From positions 1 to 64,000 of the IMG/VR virus record IMGVR_UViG_3300037011_001068: DNA of 64,000 nucleotides. One strand, given 5' to 3'. Made by a program: the position numbers and the translations under genes. Positions 35,202 to 42,737 of this stretch are shown piece by piece. Within the stretch, counting starts at the first letter, position 1. Every line of letters starts with the position of its first letter. Source of the stretch: a virus. Under the pieces are notes generated by a model that saw nothing but the letters and a program-made list of their open reading frames with translations, was not told the DNA's origin and did no database searches.

Positions 35202-38019
35202 TCCCCATCAATGCACTTCGGGGGCTTTGGACACCGGATCGCCCGATAAGGAAATCGTGTGGCGAATGGATCAGGTTGGGCCGATGGTTCGCTTTCTTCA
35301 GGCGAGCCCCATTTTAATTTTCGATTTTGAGACCTCTGGGCTGGCGTATTTTCGGGATGCTGCGGCTTGTGGCATTGCCTTGGCGGGAGTGGATCAGGAG
35401 GGCCAGAGGCGCTCTTATTATGTGCCTTTCAGGCATGCGACCATTTTTCGCCAGCTCCCTATCGAGGTGGTTTCCCAGGGGGTGGCGCCGCTTCTCGCGG
35501 ATCCGAATAAGCTGAAGATCGCGCACCACATTAAATTCGATGAGCACATGGCGCGGCGGGAAGGATGGCGCGTGGAAGGGAAGCGCTATGACACCATGAT
35601 TGCCGCGCACATTGCGGATGAAAATAAGCCTATAGGATTGAAAAGTCGTGCGATGAGCGATCTGCATCGAAATGATGCAGATTATTGGGAAGGTCGTGTT
35701 GATGCGGAAGTTCGACAGCTCGCAAAAAAAGAAGGTCTTGGGATCGCTGCTTATCGTGAAAAATATGGTTATTCTCAGGTGCCACTTCCGATCGTTGGTC
35801 CATACGCATGCTTGGATGTGGAGCTCACGCATGAGCTCTACAAGCTTTACGAGAAAAATGGGCTTTCTTCTTTTTATGGGCCCATTTTCAGCACTGAATC
35901 CAAGCTCACGGGAATTCTCTGCGAAATGGAGGAGGAGGGCCTTCCCATCGATGTGCCTTACGTCCAGAAATTGAGGGAAAATCTTGTGGCGGTGCAGGCT
36001 CAATTGCTGGATTCTATTTTTCGGATAATTCCTGGGAAGCGTTTTAATTTGGCGTCCGATCAGGAGCTCCGTGATTTTTTGACTTGCGATCTGCGGCTCC
36101 CTCTCCACAAATTAACGGAGAAGGAACAGCTTGCGGTGGATGCGGAGGTCCTCGAGGAATTTTCTGCAGCTCATCCAGCAATTTCATTTATTTTGCAATG
36201 GAGAGAAGCGGAAAAAATTCGGAATACCTACACCACGTCTATCCTCTCTCGGTTGGATCGGAATAATATTCTGCACCCGGATTATCAGCAAGTCGGGACG
36301 GTGACTGGTCGGCTTGCTTGCAAATCCCCGAATTTTCAAAATCAGGTGAGGGATGATGATGATCGAGCAAAGAAGCACAGTGGGAAGGGGCTCAAGGAAG
36401 GGGGTGTGGATCCCTGGTCAGTCCGGAGGGCGTATGTTAATCGTGGGCCCGGTTGGGTGCGGTTATTTTTTGACTATTGTTTACATCCTTCGACGTTAGT
36501 GGAGACGGTTGCGGGAAAGCGGGCTTTGGGAGATCTTAAACCTAGGGATAGGGTTTTCACTTGTCGGAATATGGAGATTTCGAGTGGTGAGGTTTCTCGA
36601 GCAGTTCGGATCGGGAAACTCCCCGCTTACAAGATCAATTTCGATAATGGGGAAAGCGTAATTGCTTCTGTGGATCATGAGTGGCCTGTGGCGATTATAA
36701 AAGGTCAGCAGTTTTATCAGATTAAAAGAAAGACGGAGAATCTTCAGGAGGGCCAGTGGGTATTATCTGCGAAGTTGACTGAAAAGGGATGTATATATGA
36801 TGATAGGGTTAGCTCCATTGAATATGTAGGTTTACAAGAGATGTTTGCGATCACAGTGGAGCCTGATCATAATTATATTCTTGGGTGCGGGGTGGTTACC
36901 TGTAATTCTCAAATCGAATTGAGGGTTTTGGCTCATTATTCTCAGGATCCCACTTTGGTTGAGGCGTATCTTACCGGGGAAGATATTCATTCCAGGACTT
37001 CGATGGAGGTTTTTGGGAATAAGTCTTCTCGCCAGCTCGCGAAGATTCTTAATTTCGGCCTTTGTATTGCTGGTGGGCAGAAGGTCTTGACGCGCCAAGA
37101 TGGCCTTGTGCCGATTGAGCAAGTGCAGGATAGGCATTTTCTCTGGGATGGCGTTGATTGGGTTAGACATGCTGGCCTAGTATGCCGGGGGGAAAAGGGT
37201 GTCGTGACGTATGAGGATCTCACTGCGACGCCAGAGCATTTGGTTTTTTTGAAAGGTGGCCGATCTATTCCGATCGGATGCCTTGCATCCTCTATTAGTT
37301 CTGGGCGTCTTGCTCTTGGCGCGGTTGGAGAGGATCCCGTTAAATATTTTGCAGCTTATGGGCCACACTGGTATGCGATAGAGAATTCAGGTTGTGAGAG
37401 CTGCATGAGTTGTTCGCCATGCTTGAAGACAGCAGTGGTATATGATCTTCTGGATGCTGGCCCGCGAAATAGATTTACGGTTGAGGGGAAAATTGTGTCT
37501 AACTCCTATTGTATGTCGGCGATTGGTTACAGCCGCAACGCCAAGATCCCTCAAGAAGAGGCTGAAAAGCACATGGCTCAGTTTTTTGCTCGGTATAGCG
37601 GTATTAAACCCTTTCGCGAGAAACTATGGGCGGAAGTGCAGAGTCAGCGGGGTTATTTCCAGAATATTTTTGGGCGACCCCGAAGAGTGATCGGAATTCT
37701 TTCTCCGGGACGGCAGGCTGTATCGAGGGCTCGCCGGCAGATTATCTCGACCTTGATTCAAGGTACTGCAGCCGAGCTCACGAAAGAGAGCCTTTGCCGG
37801 ATTCATGATTTTTTGCGAGCAGAGAATATTCCCGCGAAGATTGTTGCGACCGTACATGATGAGATTCAGATTGATTGCCCGGTTGGGTCCTTGTCCAGAG
37901 TCGCGCGTGAGACGAAACGATTGATGGAGGATTTTTCACAGTTTGCTCCGATTCCTATCCTCGTGGATGGGCAATATTCCACGCAGAGCTGGAGCGATAA
38001 GCAATCGCTTCCACTGTGA
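35185..38019 (+). CDS. polA: Family A DNA polymerase with two inteins, 944 aa
   Basis: The phage replicative polymerase. The 3'-5' exonuclease domain is at the N-terminus (FDFETSGLAYF near residue 50, IAHHIKFDEHM, YACLDVELTHELY). Palm motif A FDY...SQIELRVLAHYS is split by intein 1 (residues 432-574); fingers motif B RQLAKILNFGL...SYCMSAIGYS is split by intein 2 (627-773), and motif C is VHDE (890-893). The mature extein would be 654 aa, near phage Pol I-type size. Removal of both inteins is needed to rebuild the active site. The start ATG 35185 has aggggga upstream; GTG 35167 is a poorer choice. Confidence 0.93.
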   Translation: MPMQINPHQCTSGALDTGSPDKEIVWRMDQVGPMVRFLQASPILIFDFETSGLAYFRDAAACGIALAGVDQEGQRRSYYVPFRHATIFRQLPIEVVSQGVAPLLADPNKLKIAHHIKFDEHMARREGWRVEGKRYDTMIAAHIADENKPIGLKSRAMSDLHRNDADYWEGRVDAEVRQLAKKEGLGIAAYREKYGYSQVPLPIVGPYACLDVELTHELYKLYEKNGLSSFYGPIFSTESKLTGILCEMEEEGLPIDVPYVQKLRENLVAVQAQLLDSIFRIIPGKRFNLASDQELRDFLTCDLRLPLHKLTEKEQLAVDAEVLEEFSAAHPAISFILQWREAEKIRNTYTTSILSRLDRNNILHPDYQQVGTVTGRLACKSPNFQNQVRDDDDRAKKHSGKGLKEGGVDPWSVRRAYVNRGPGWVRLFFDYCLHPSTLVETVAGKRALGDLKPRDRVFTCRNMEISSGEVSRAVRIGKLPAYKINFDNGESVIASVDHEWPVAIIKGQQFYQIKRKTENLQEGQWVLSAKLTEKGCIYDDRVSSIEYVGLQEMFAITVEPDHNYILGCGVVTCNSQIELRVLAHYSQDPTLVEAYLTGEDIHSRTSMEVFGNKSSRQLAKILNFGLCIAGGQKVLTRQDGLVPIEQVQDRHFLWDGVDWVRHAGLVCRGEKGVVTYEDLTATPEHLVFLKGGRSIPIGCLASSISSGRLALGAVGEDPVKYFAAYGPHWYAIENSGCESCMSCSPCLKTAVVYDLLDAGPRNRFTVEGKIVSNSYCMSAIGYSRNAKIPQEEAEKHMAQFFARYSGIKPFREKLWAEVQSQRGYFQNIFGRPRRVIGILSPGRQAVSRARRQIISTLIQGTAAELTKESLCRIHDFLRAENIPAKIVATVHDEIQIDCPVGSLSRVARETKRLMEDFSQFAPIPILVDGQYSTQSWSDKQSLPL
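36478..36906 (+). other. Mini-intein 1 in polymerase motif A, 143 aa
   Basis: Begins with Cys (CLHPSTLVETVAG) directly after FDY and ends ...YILGCGVVTCN before the +1 Ser of SQIELR. Block B is IASVDHEWPV with its His; block F resembles VEPDHNYIL. Only 143 residues, so there is no homing endonuclease. The penultimate residue is Cys in place of the usual His. Insertion lies two residues after the catalytic Asp of motif A, so unspliced protein should be inactive. Confidence 0.9.
37063..37503 (+). other. Mini-intein 2 in polymerase motif B, 147 aa
   Basis: Begins CIAGGQKVLTRQDGLVPIEQ after NFGL and ends VYDLLDAGPRNRFTVEGKI-VSN before the +1 Ser. Block B is TATPEHLVFL. The end pattern VYDLxxAGPxxRFTVxG is typical of a phage intein group. 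No endonuclease domain. The penultimate residue is Ser rather than His. A CxxCxxC cluster (CESCMSCSPC) is unusual for such a short intein. The two inteins differ in sequence and so were likely acquired separately. Confidence 0.9.
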
Positions 38020-38026
38020 GGTGCTC

Positions 38027-38527
38027 ATGCAGAATTCCTTGGATGCGGTGATTTTTCGTCTTTCGAGCCACCCACCGTTTAATATTTATTACGTGGGCGA
38101 TGATGGGATGCCTCGGCCGTGGTTCGAGGTGAAGCCGGGTATTTTGTGGGAGCTTGCGATCCAGCAAATAGGCTTAGCAACCCAGGTTGAAGCGATCGGC
38201 GCTCAGATCATGTTTTGGGGGCGGATGGTCGCGCAGGCAAAGCGTGTTTGGGATGTGGAGCAAAGGCTCTATCGTGTTTGGCGGGATAAGCGTTACCTTG
38301 ATCTTCTGGGAGAGAAGGAGAAAGGGAAAAAGCTTACGCAGGCGAACCTCGATCGGCTCATTCGATCGGAGGCGGTCTACACGGAATTTTATCGAAGGAT
38401 TGAGCGGGCAGAGGAAGCGTACAATGCGGCCGGCGCTGTTTTGGAAGGATTTAGAGCGAAGAAAGATTTGATGAAAACTGCGATTATACGGCAGCATGAG
38501 GACGGTGCTCCGCGTCTCAGCGTGTGA
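38027..38527 (+). CDS. UvsY-like recombination mediator candidate, 166 aa
   Basis: The protein is almost entirely helical after residue 45 and highly charged (QAKRVWDVEQRLYRVWRDKR, then KLTQANLDRLIRSEAVYTE). Its length and helix pattern, and its place between polymerase, SSB and UvsX genes, recall the T4 UvsY mediator that helps UvsX load on SSB-coated DNA. No fixed motif proves this. Ribosome site: gtgaggtgctc before ATG 38027. Confidence 0.4.
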   Translation: MQNSLDAVIFRLSSHPPFNIYYVGDDGMPRPWFEVKPGILWELAIQQIGLATQVEAIGAQIMFWGRMVAQAKRVWDVEQRLYRVWRDKRYLDLLGEKEKGKKLTQANLDRLIRSEAVYTEFYRRIERAEEAYNAAGAVLEGFRAKKDLMKTAIIRQHEDGAPRLSV

Positions 38528-38592
38528 TTGTGCTTTCGCGTTTTTGCGTTTGTACGTTAATTAATAGTGGCGTTTAACTTTGGAGGAAAATC

Positions 38593-40386
38593 ATGTATCC
38601 AGCAAATCCATGGCCACAGCAGGGCCAGCAACCGCAGCAGCCACAGCAATTTCAGCAACCGCAGCAATTTCAGCAACCGCAACAATTTCAGCAACCGCAA
38701 CAATTTCAGCAACCACAGCAGCCACAGCAGCCACAAGCAATTCAGGGTTCAGGGCAATTTGGTTCTCCGGTAGGCCCGATGGCGCCGGCAGGAATTCCCG
38801 ATTTTTTCGCTCCGAATGAGGAGCAGATTCAGGAGGAGTTTCGGCGGGCATCGGCAGAAGATCGGTTTAAAGGTCCACCCTTCGTGAAATTTTTGGGCCC
38901 GCAGGGACAGGCTAGATGGGATAAATCGGTCCCAGTGGGTCATAAAGACGATATTTTTGTGGCTTTTGCGCCTTGTTGGGGTCCTGGAAAGCCCTTGTTC
39001 AAAGTATCTCGGAGTCATTATTGGAAAAGCTTCCAGCATCCCAGAGGAAAATCTATCGGTTGCGCTGGTAAGGAGTGTTTAATTTGTAAAGCGAGGGAAT
39101 TGGCTCTCAATAGCCCGGATAATGCTGTGAAGGAGCGGGCAAAAGATATCGGTAGATCGCGTGTGCAAAATCTCTACAATGTATTTCTCCTTAAGAGTCC
39201 TCAATTGCATCCAGTAGATCCTATCACAGGGCTCATGCGACCGTTCATTCTTGGCGCTGGCAGGAATTTGCACGCTGAAATTTTTAATCTAATCGACGGT
39301 CGGGGGGGTGCAATGGCTCTCATAAATCCCAGCCATCTCCGTCCTGTGCGGATCACAAAAATTAAGAATGGTGAAGACGAGAAGGATGTTGAATATAAGT
39401 TAATTGATTACGATCCTATTGTCCTTCCACGAGAATTTTGGGGAGCACTATCGAATCTTTGGGATTTAGATGCCTTAGAGAAGCTGGTGAGTCCGGAAGA
39501 TCAAATTAAGGTGATCCAGGAGATGCAATTTCCACTTCCTCCCGGGGTTTTTCCAGGCATGTCGGCTCCTCAAGCTCCTCAAGCTCCTTCTGGATGGGCT
39601 CCTCAAGCTCCTCAAGCTCCTCAAGCTCCTTCTGGATGGGCTCCTCAAGCTCCTCAAGCTCCTTCTGGATGGGTTCCTCAAGCTCCTCAAGCTCCTCAAG
39701 CTCCTTCTGGATGGGCTCCTCAAGCTCCTCAAGCTCCTTCTGGATGGGTTCCTCAAGCTCCTCAAGCTCCTCAAGCTCCTCAAGCTCCTTCTGGATGGGC
39801 TCCTCAAGCTCCTCAAGCTCCTCAAGCTCCTTCTGGATGGGCTCCCTCCCAAACTCCTTCCCAAACTCCTTCTCAGGCTCCTTCTGGATGGTCCCCTCAA
39901 GCCCCTTCTGGATGGTCCCCTCAAGCTCCTCAAGCTCCTTCTGGATGGGCTCCTCAAGCTCCTCAAGCTCCTCAAGCTCCCTCTGGATGGGGGGCTCCTG
40001 TTCCTCCTCCAATGACTCCTCCCCCGGTGTCCTCTGGAGGAGGGGCTCCTGGGAGTTATTCTCCCCAGCCCTCGCAGGCAGGGGGGCCTGTTCCGCCGCC
40101 TGCCTACCCTATGCAGTCTCCTGGGGGTTTCGGGGATCCTTTTGCTAGTCAGCAGGCGGCTCTTCCGGGGCAAGCGATTCCGTGGCCTTTTCCTGCGGGT
40201 TTTTCTTTGCCGGACGGCAGAGAGCGTTGTTATAGTCGTTTTCATGCCGAGCATACTTTCTGCCGTCAATGCCCCGGGTGGATTCAGGCGCAATGCCAAT
40301 TGTTGGCTCGGTCTATGCTTGGTTCCGGAGGGGCGCCAAAGCCGACCTTAGAGGCGTTGCAGGCGCAGCTATCCGGCAAGGTATAA
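38593..40386 (+). CDS. Single-stranded DNA-binding protein (gp32-like) with Gln/Pro and APQAPSGW repeats, 597 aa
   Basis: The core (about residues 70-320) resembles gp32: a WKSFQHPRGKSIGCAGKECL segment gives a Cys cluster, and later beta strands. The N-terminal 50 residues are PQQFQQ repeats (disordered). After residue 320 there is a long low-complexity region of APQAPSGW units (39559-39990), and a C-terminal Cys-His set (ERCYSRFHAEHTFCRQCPG...QCQ). Wild expansions of this kind are rare in SSBs. It precedes UvsX. A long antisense ORF here is only a mirror of the repeats. Confidence 0.72.
   Translation: MYPANPWPQQGQQPQQPQQFQQPQQFQQPQQFQQPQQFQQPQQPQQPQAIQGSGQFGSPVGPMAPAGIPDFFAPNEEQIQEEFRRASAEDRFKGPPFVKFLGPQGQARWDKSVPVGHKDDIFVAFAPCWGPGKPLFKVSRSHYWKSFQHPRGKSIGCAGKECLICKARELALNSPDNAVKERAKDIGRSRVQNLYNVFLLKSPQLHPVDPITGLMRPFILGAGRNLHAEIFNLIDGRGGAMALINPSHLRPVRITKIKNGEDEKDVEYKLIDYDPIVLPREFWGALSNLWDLDALEKLVSPEDQIKVIQEMQFPLPPGVFPGMSAPQAPQAPSGWAPQAPQAPQAPSGWAPQAPQAPSGWVPQAPQAPQAPSGWAPQAPQAPSGWVPQAPQAPQAPQAPSGWAPQAPQAPQAPSGWAPSQTPSQTPSQAPSGWSPQAPSGWSPQAPQAPSGWAPQAPQAPQAPSGWGAPVPPPMTPPPVSSGGGAPGSYSPQPSQAGGPVPPPAYPMQSPGGFGDPFASQQAALPGQAIPWPFPAGFSLPDGRERCYSRFHAEHTFCRQCPGWIQAQCQLLARSMLGSGGAPKPTLEALQAQLSGKV
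39559..39990 (+). repeat. Tandem repeat encoding APQAPQAPSGW units
   Basis: About 430 bp of near-identical units, cctcaagctcct and ccttctggatgg(gct), repeated in runs of two to four PQA blocks each followed by PSGW. The codons are identical between copies, pointing to recent expansion by slippage or unequal crossing-over. It lies inside the SSB gene and makes the length of that protein likely to vary among relatives. Confidence 0.9.
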
Positions 40387-40389
40387 TTG

Positions 40390-41502
40390 ATGGGAAAGCA
40401 GAAAAAGATCTCGAGAAAGCCGGTTTGGGCTGGCAAGAAAAATCGGCCTTCTCGAGAGCCCGTAAAATCTGGACCTAAAATTAAGTCAGATCCGCGTAAA
40501 GAATATGATGAGCGGATTAAGAGTGCAGGGGTGCGGGTTTTGGCTTTAGAGGATCCGGACTGTCTAGCGCATGTTCGGGACCATATTTCCACTCAATCTT
40601 TGGAGCTCGATCGGCTGATCAATGGCAAAGGTATTCCCACGGGGAGAGTTACTGAAATATATGGTCCGGCGCATATTGGGAAGAGTACGATAATGGATCA
40701 TATGTTTGCGGAGGTTCAAAGGCGCGATGGGGTTGCCGTGCTTATCGATTCTGAAGGGGCTCGCGATGTGAATTACTCTCGAGCGATCGGCGTGAATCCT
40801 GCAACTTTGAAATACCTGGAATTTGAGCCAGAAAATTTGCATATTGAGGCGGTGATTCAAGCGATTTATGCAACGATTGAATTCTGGTCTTCCAGGGATC
40901 CAGATCGGCTTGTGCTTATTGGCTGGGATGCTCTTGGCGGTACATCTACACGGGATGAGCTTGAAAAGCGTTTGGAGCGAGATTCGAGGCCTGCGATGGC
41001 TGCAAGCATCATGCGAAAGGCTTGCAGGCAGATACCGCCGAAGCTTGGAAACACGCGGATTGCGGTTGTGATCAGCAATCATGAGTATCAGCATCTTGAT
41101 CTAGGTGGACGGGTAGGGGTACGGAGAGAGACCTACGGGGGGGAAGCAGTACGTTTGCTTTCGTCCATCCGGGTTCAGCTTTTTCACGGTGGGTGGATCA
41201 AGCGGTCAGACGGGGTTGTCGTTGGTCGTGAAATCGGTGCGAAACTCATAAAAAATAGGCTAGGGGATCCTTGGGGGGAAGTACGTTTTGCGCTGATTCC
41301 CTCTATTGGAGTGGACAACTTATGGTCCATTTATGAGAGGCTTAAGCACAAGCGCATCATTGAAGTAAAAGGTAGTTGGAGCGCTATTAATTTGGATGGG
41401 AAGGTTATTAATTTCCAAGGTTGGTCCGGCTTGATTGAGCAGTGCAAGGCGGATTCAACCCTTTTTCCGCGGCTGGTATCGGTGTACCGCGCGGCAGGGT
41501 GA
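40390..41502 (+). CDS. uvsX: RecA/UvsX-type recombinase, 370 aa
   Basis: The strand-exchange recombinase. It has the RecA-like core with Walker A GPAHIGKST (residues 92-100), VAVLIDSEGARDVNYSRAIG (the RecA EGA region), and the Walker B-type VLIGWDALGG. The N-terminal 35 residues are very basic. It begins at ATG 40390; a TTG at 40387 directly before it is a less likely start. The preceding SSB stops 4 nt earlier, so the genes are coupled. Confidence 0.88.
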   Translation: MGKQKKISRKPVWAGKKNRPSREPVKSGPKIKSDPRKEYDERIKSAGVRVLALEDPDCLAHVRDHISTQSLELDRLINGKGIPTGRVTEIYGPAHIGKSTIMDHMFAEVQRRDGVAVLIDSEGARDVNYSRAIGVNPATLKYLEFEPENLHIEAVIQAIYATIEFWSSRDPDRLVLIGWDALGGTSTRDELEKRLERDSRPAMAASIMRKACRQIPPKLGNTRIAVVISNHEYQHLDLGGRVGVRRETYGGEAVRLLSSIRVQLFHGGWIKRSDGVVVGREIGAKLIKNRLGDPWGEVRFALIPSIGVDNLWSIYERLKHKRIIEVKGSWSAINLDGKVINFQGWSGLIEQCKADSTLFPRLVSVYRAAG

Positions 41503-41505
41503 TGC

Positions 41506-41757
41506 ATGCCTCTTTATCAGTTTGAGTGCGAGTGCGGAAATTCCTTGGAAGACCTCCGTTCGATGAAGGAGCGAAATGTGCCTATCCTCTGCAAGGAGTG
41601 TGGGCGGGTGATGTCGCGCGTGATGTCCTCGTCGAATTTTGGAAAGCCCGCTTATCGGATGACGGCAATTCTGGAGGACGGGCGGAAGGTGCAGGGAAAC
41701 TTCGGTCAGAGGCCGAAGCTGGAAGCCTCCATGCGATCGAGCTCAAGGGTGAAGTGA
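41506..41757 (+). CDS. FmdB-type zinc ribbon protein, 83 aa
   Basis: Starts MPLYQFECECGN with ILCKECGRVMSRVMS afterwards, the layout of the small FmdB/CxxC-SSSS regulatory zinc ribbon (one Cys of the first pair is shifted to give CECG). Function in phages is unclear, perhaps regulation or protein contact. The stop overlaps the start of the nuclease gene (TGATG), indicating coupling with recombination genes. Confidence 0.7.
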   Translation: MPLYQFECECGNSLEDLRSMKERNVPILCKECGRVMSRVMSSSNFGKPAYRMTAILEDGRKVQGNFGQRPKLEASMRSSSRVK

Positions 41758-42737
41758 TGATGCTTGTATTTTCGGATTTGCATTTGCGGGAAGAGACCGC
41801 AGAAGTTGTCTTTAAATCTGTACTTCCGGGTATCTTGCAGGCTGCAATTAAGCGTAAAATCATGGTTATCGCCTGCTTGGGGGATTTTTATCATCTGCGT
41901 TACCGTATTTCTGTATTTCTGCAAAACAAGGTGGCGGAGTGGCTTCGGGAGACGGGGAAGCGGGGCATTCATGTGGTGCTTCTTCCGGGGAACCATGATC
42001 AAGTGGATAGCCATGGTCGCCATGCGCTCGAGGTGTTCCGAGAATTCCCGCATGTCCATGTGATCGATGAGCCGAAAAGCCGGGATGATGGGCTCTGGAT
42101 TCCTTACCGGCAGGACCCGGAGGAGCTCGAGTGCGCGTTTAAGATCAAGAAGCACCCTTACCAGGACCCGGTAGTGTGGATGCATCATGGGGTTCGAGGG
42201 GCGCTTATGAATGCCAGAAAGAAAGATGAAGATGGGATTGATCCGACGTTTTTTGAGAAGCGTAAAGTTCAAGTGTTTTGCGGGCATTATCACAAAAGGC
42301 AGAAGGTCGGGGTGGTGCAGTACGTTGGAAGCCCCTATCAGACGCGAGCGGATGAGGCGGGGGATCCCAAGGGCTTCATGATCCTTTCCAAGCAGCATGG
42401 GGTTGAATTTGTGGATACTGCTTGGGGACCTCGGTTTCATGTTTTCCGCTTTGAAGCGGGGAAGCCCTTTCTCCTCGAGGGAGTGGCTCCGGGAGATGAA
42501 GTGAGGGCTGTGGCTGGCCCGGGGGTTCTGCCGGAGCAAGTAGGCCAATTTCTTCAGAGTCAAGGAATCCAGAAATTTGTTGTGTCGGCGGAAATGGAGG
42601 CTTCTGGATCTCGGCTGCAGGTACGGCCCGGGGCAACAATCCTGGATTATGCTGAGGCTTACGTCAGGGAATTCCGCGGGCAGTTGGATGCTTCATTTTT
42701 GATGGAGGTGTTGGAGGGATTCGCTCGTGAAATTTGA
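41757..42737 (+). CDS. SbcD/gp47-like recombination exonuclease, 326 aa
   Basis: A calcineurin-like metallophosphoesterase with the Mre11 motif set: FSDLHL (motif I), LGDFYH (II), LPGNHDQVDSHG (III), WMHHGVRG (IV) and CGHYHKRQ (V). With the SbcC/gp46 ATPase gene downstream it forms the complex that resects DNA ends for recombination-dependent replication. ATG 41757 overlaps the previous stop; an upstream in-frame start at 41526 would overlap the zinc ribbon gene and is rejected. Confidence 0.88.
   Translation: MMLVFSDLHLREETAEVVFKSVLPGILQAAIKRKIMVIACLGDFYHLRYRISVFLQNKVAEWLRETGKRGIHVVLLPGNHDQVDSHGRHALEVFREFPHVHVIDEPKSRDDGLWIPYRQDPEELECAFKIKKHPYQDPVVWMHHGVRGALMNARKKDEDGIDPTFFEKRKVQVFCGHYHKRQKVGVVQYVGSPYQTRADEAGDPKGFMILSKQHGVEFVDTAWGPRFHVFRFEAGKPFLLEGVAPGDEVRAVAGPGVLPEQVGQFLQSQGIQKFVVSAEMEASGSRLQVRPGATILDYAEAYVREFRGQLDASFLMEVLEGFAREI

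Noticed and set aside
39475-40299. Long leftward ORFs across the SSB repeat region (Arg/Ser- and Glu/Leu-rich)
   Set aside because: They are mirror frames of the tandem repeat; composition is artificial and no ribosome site exists.
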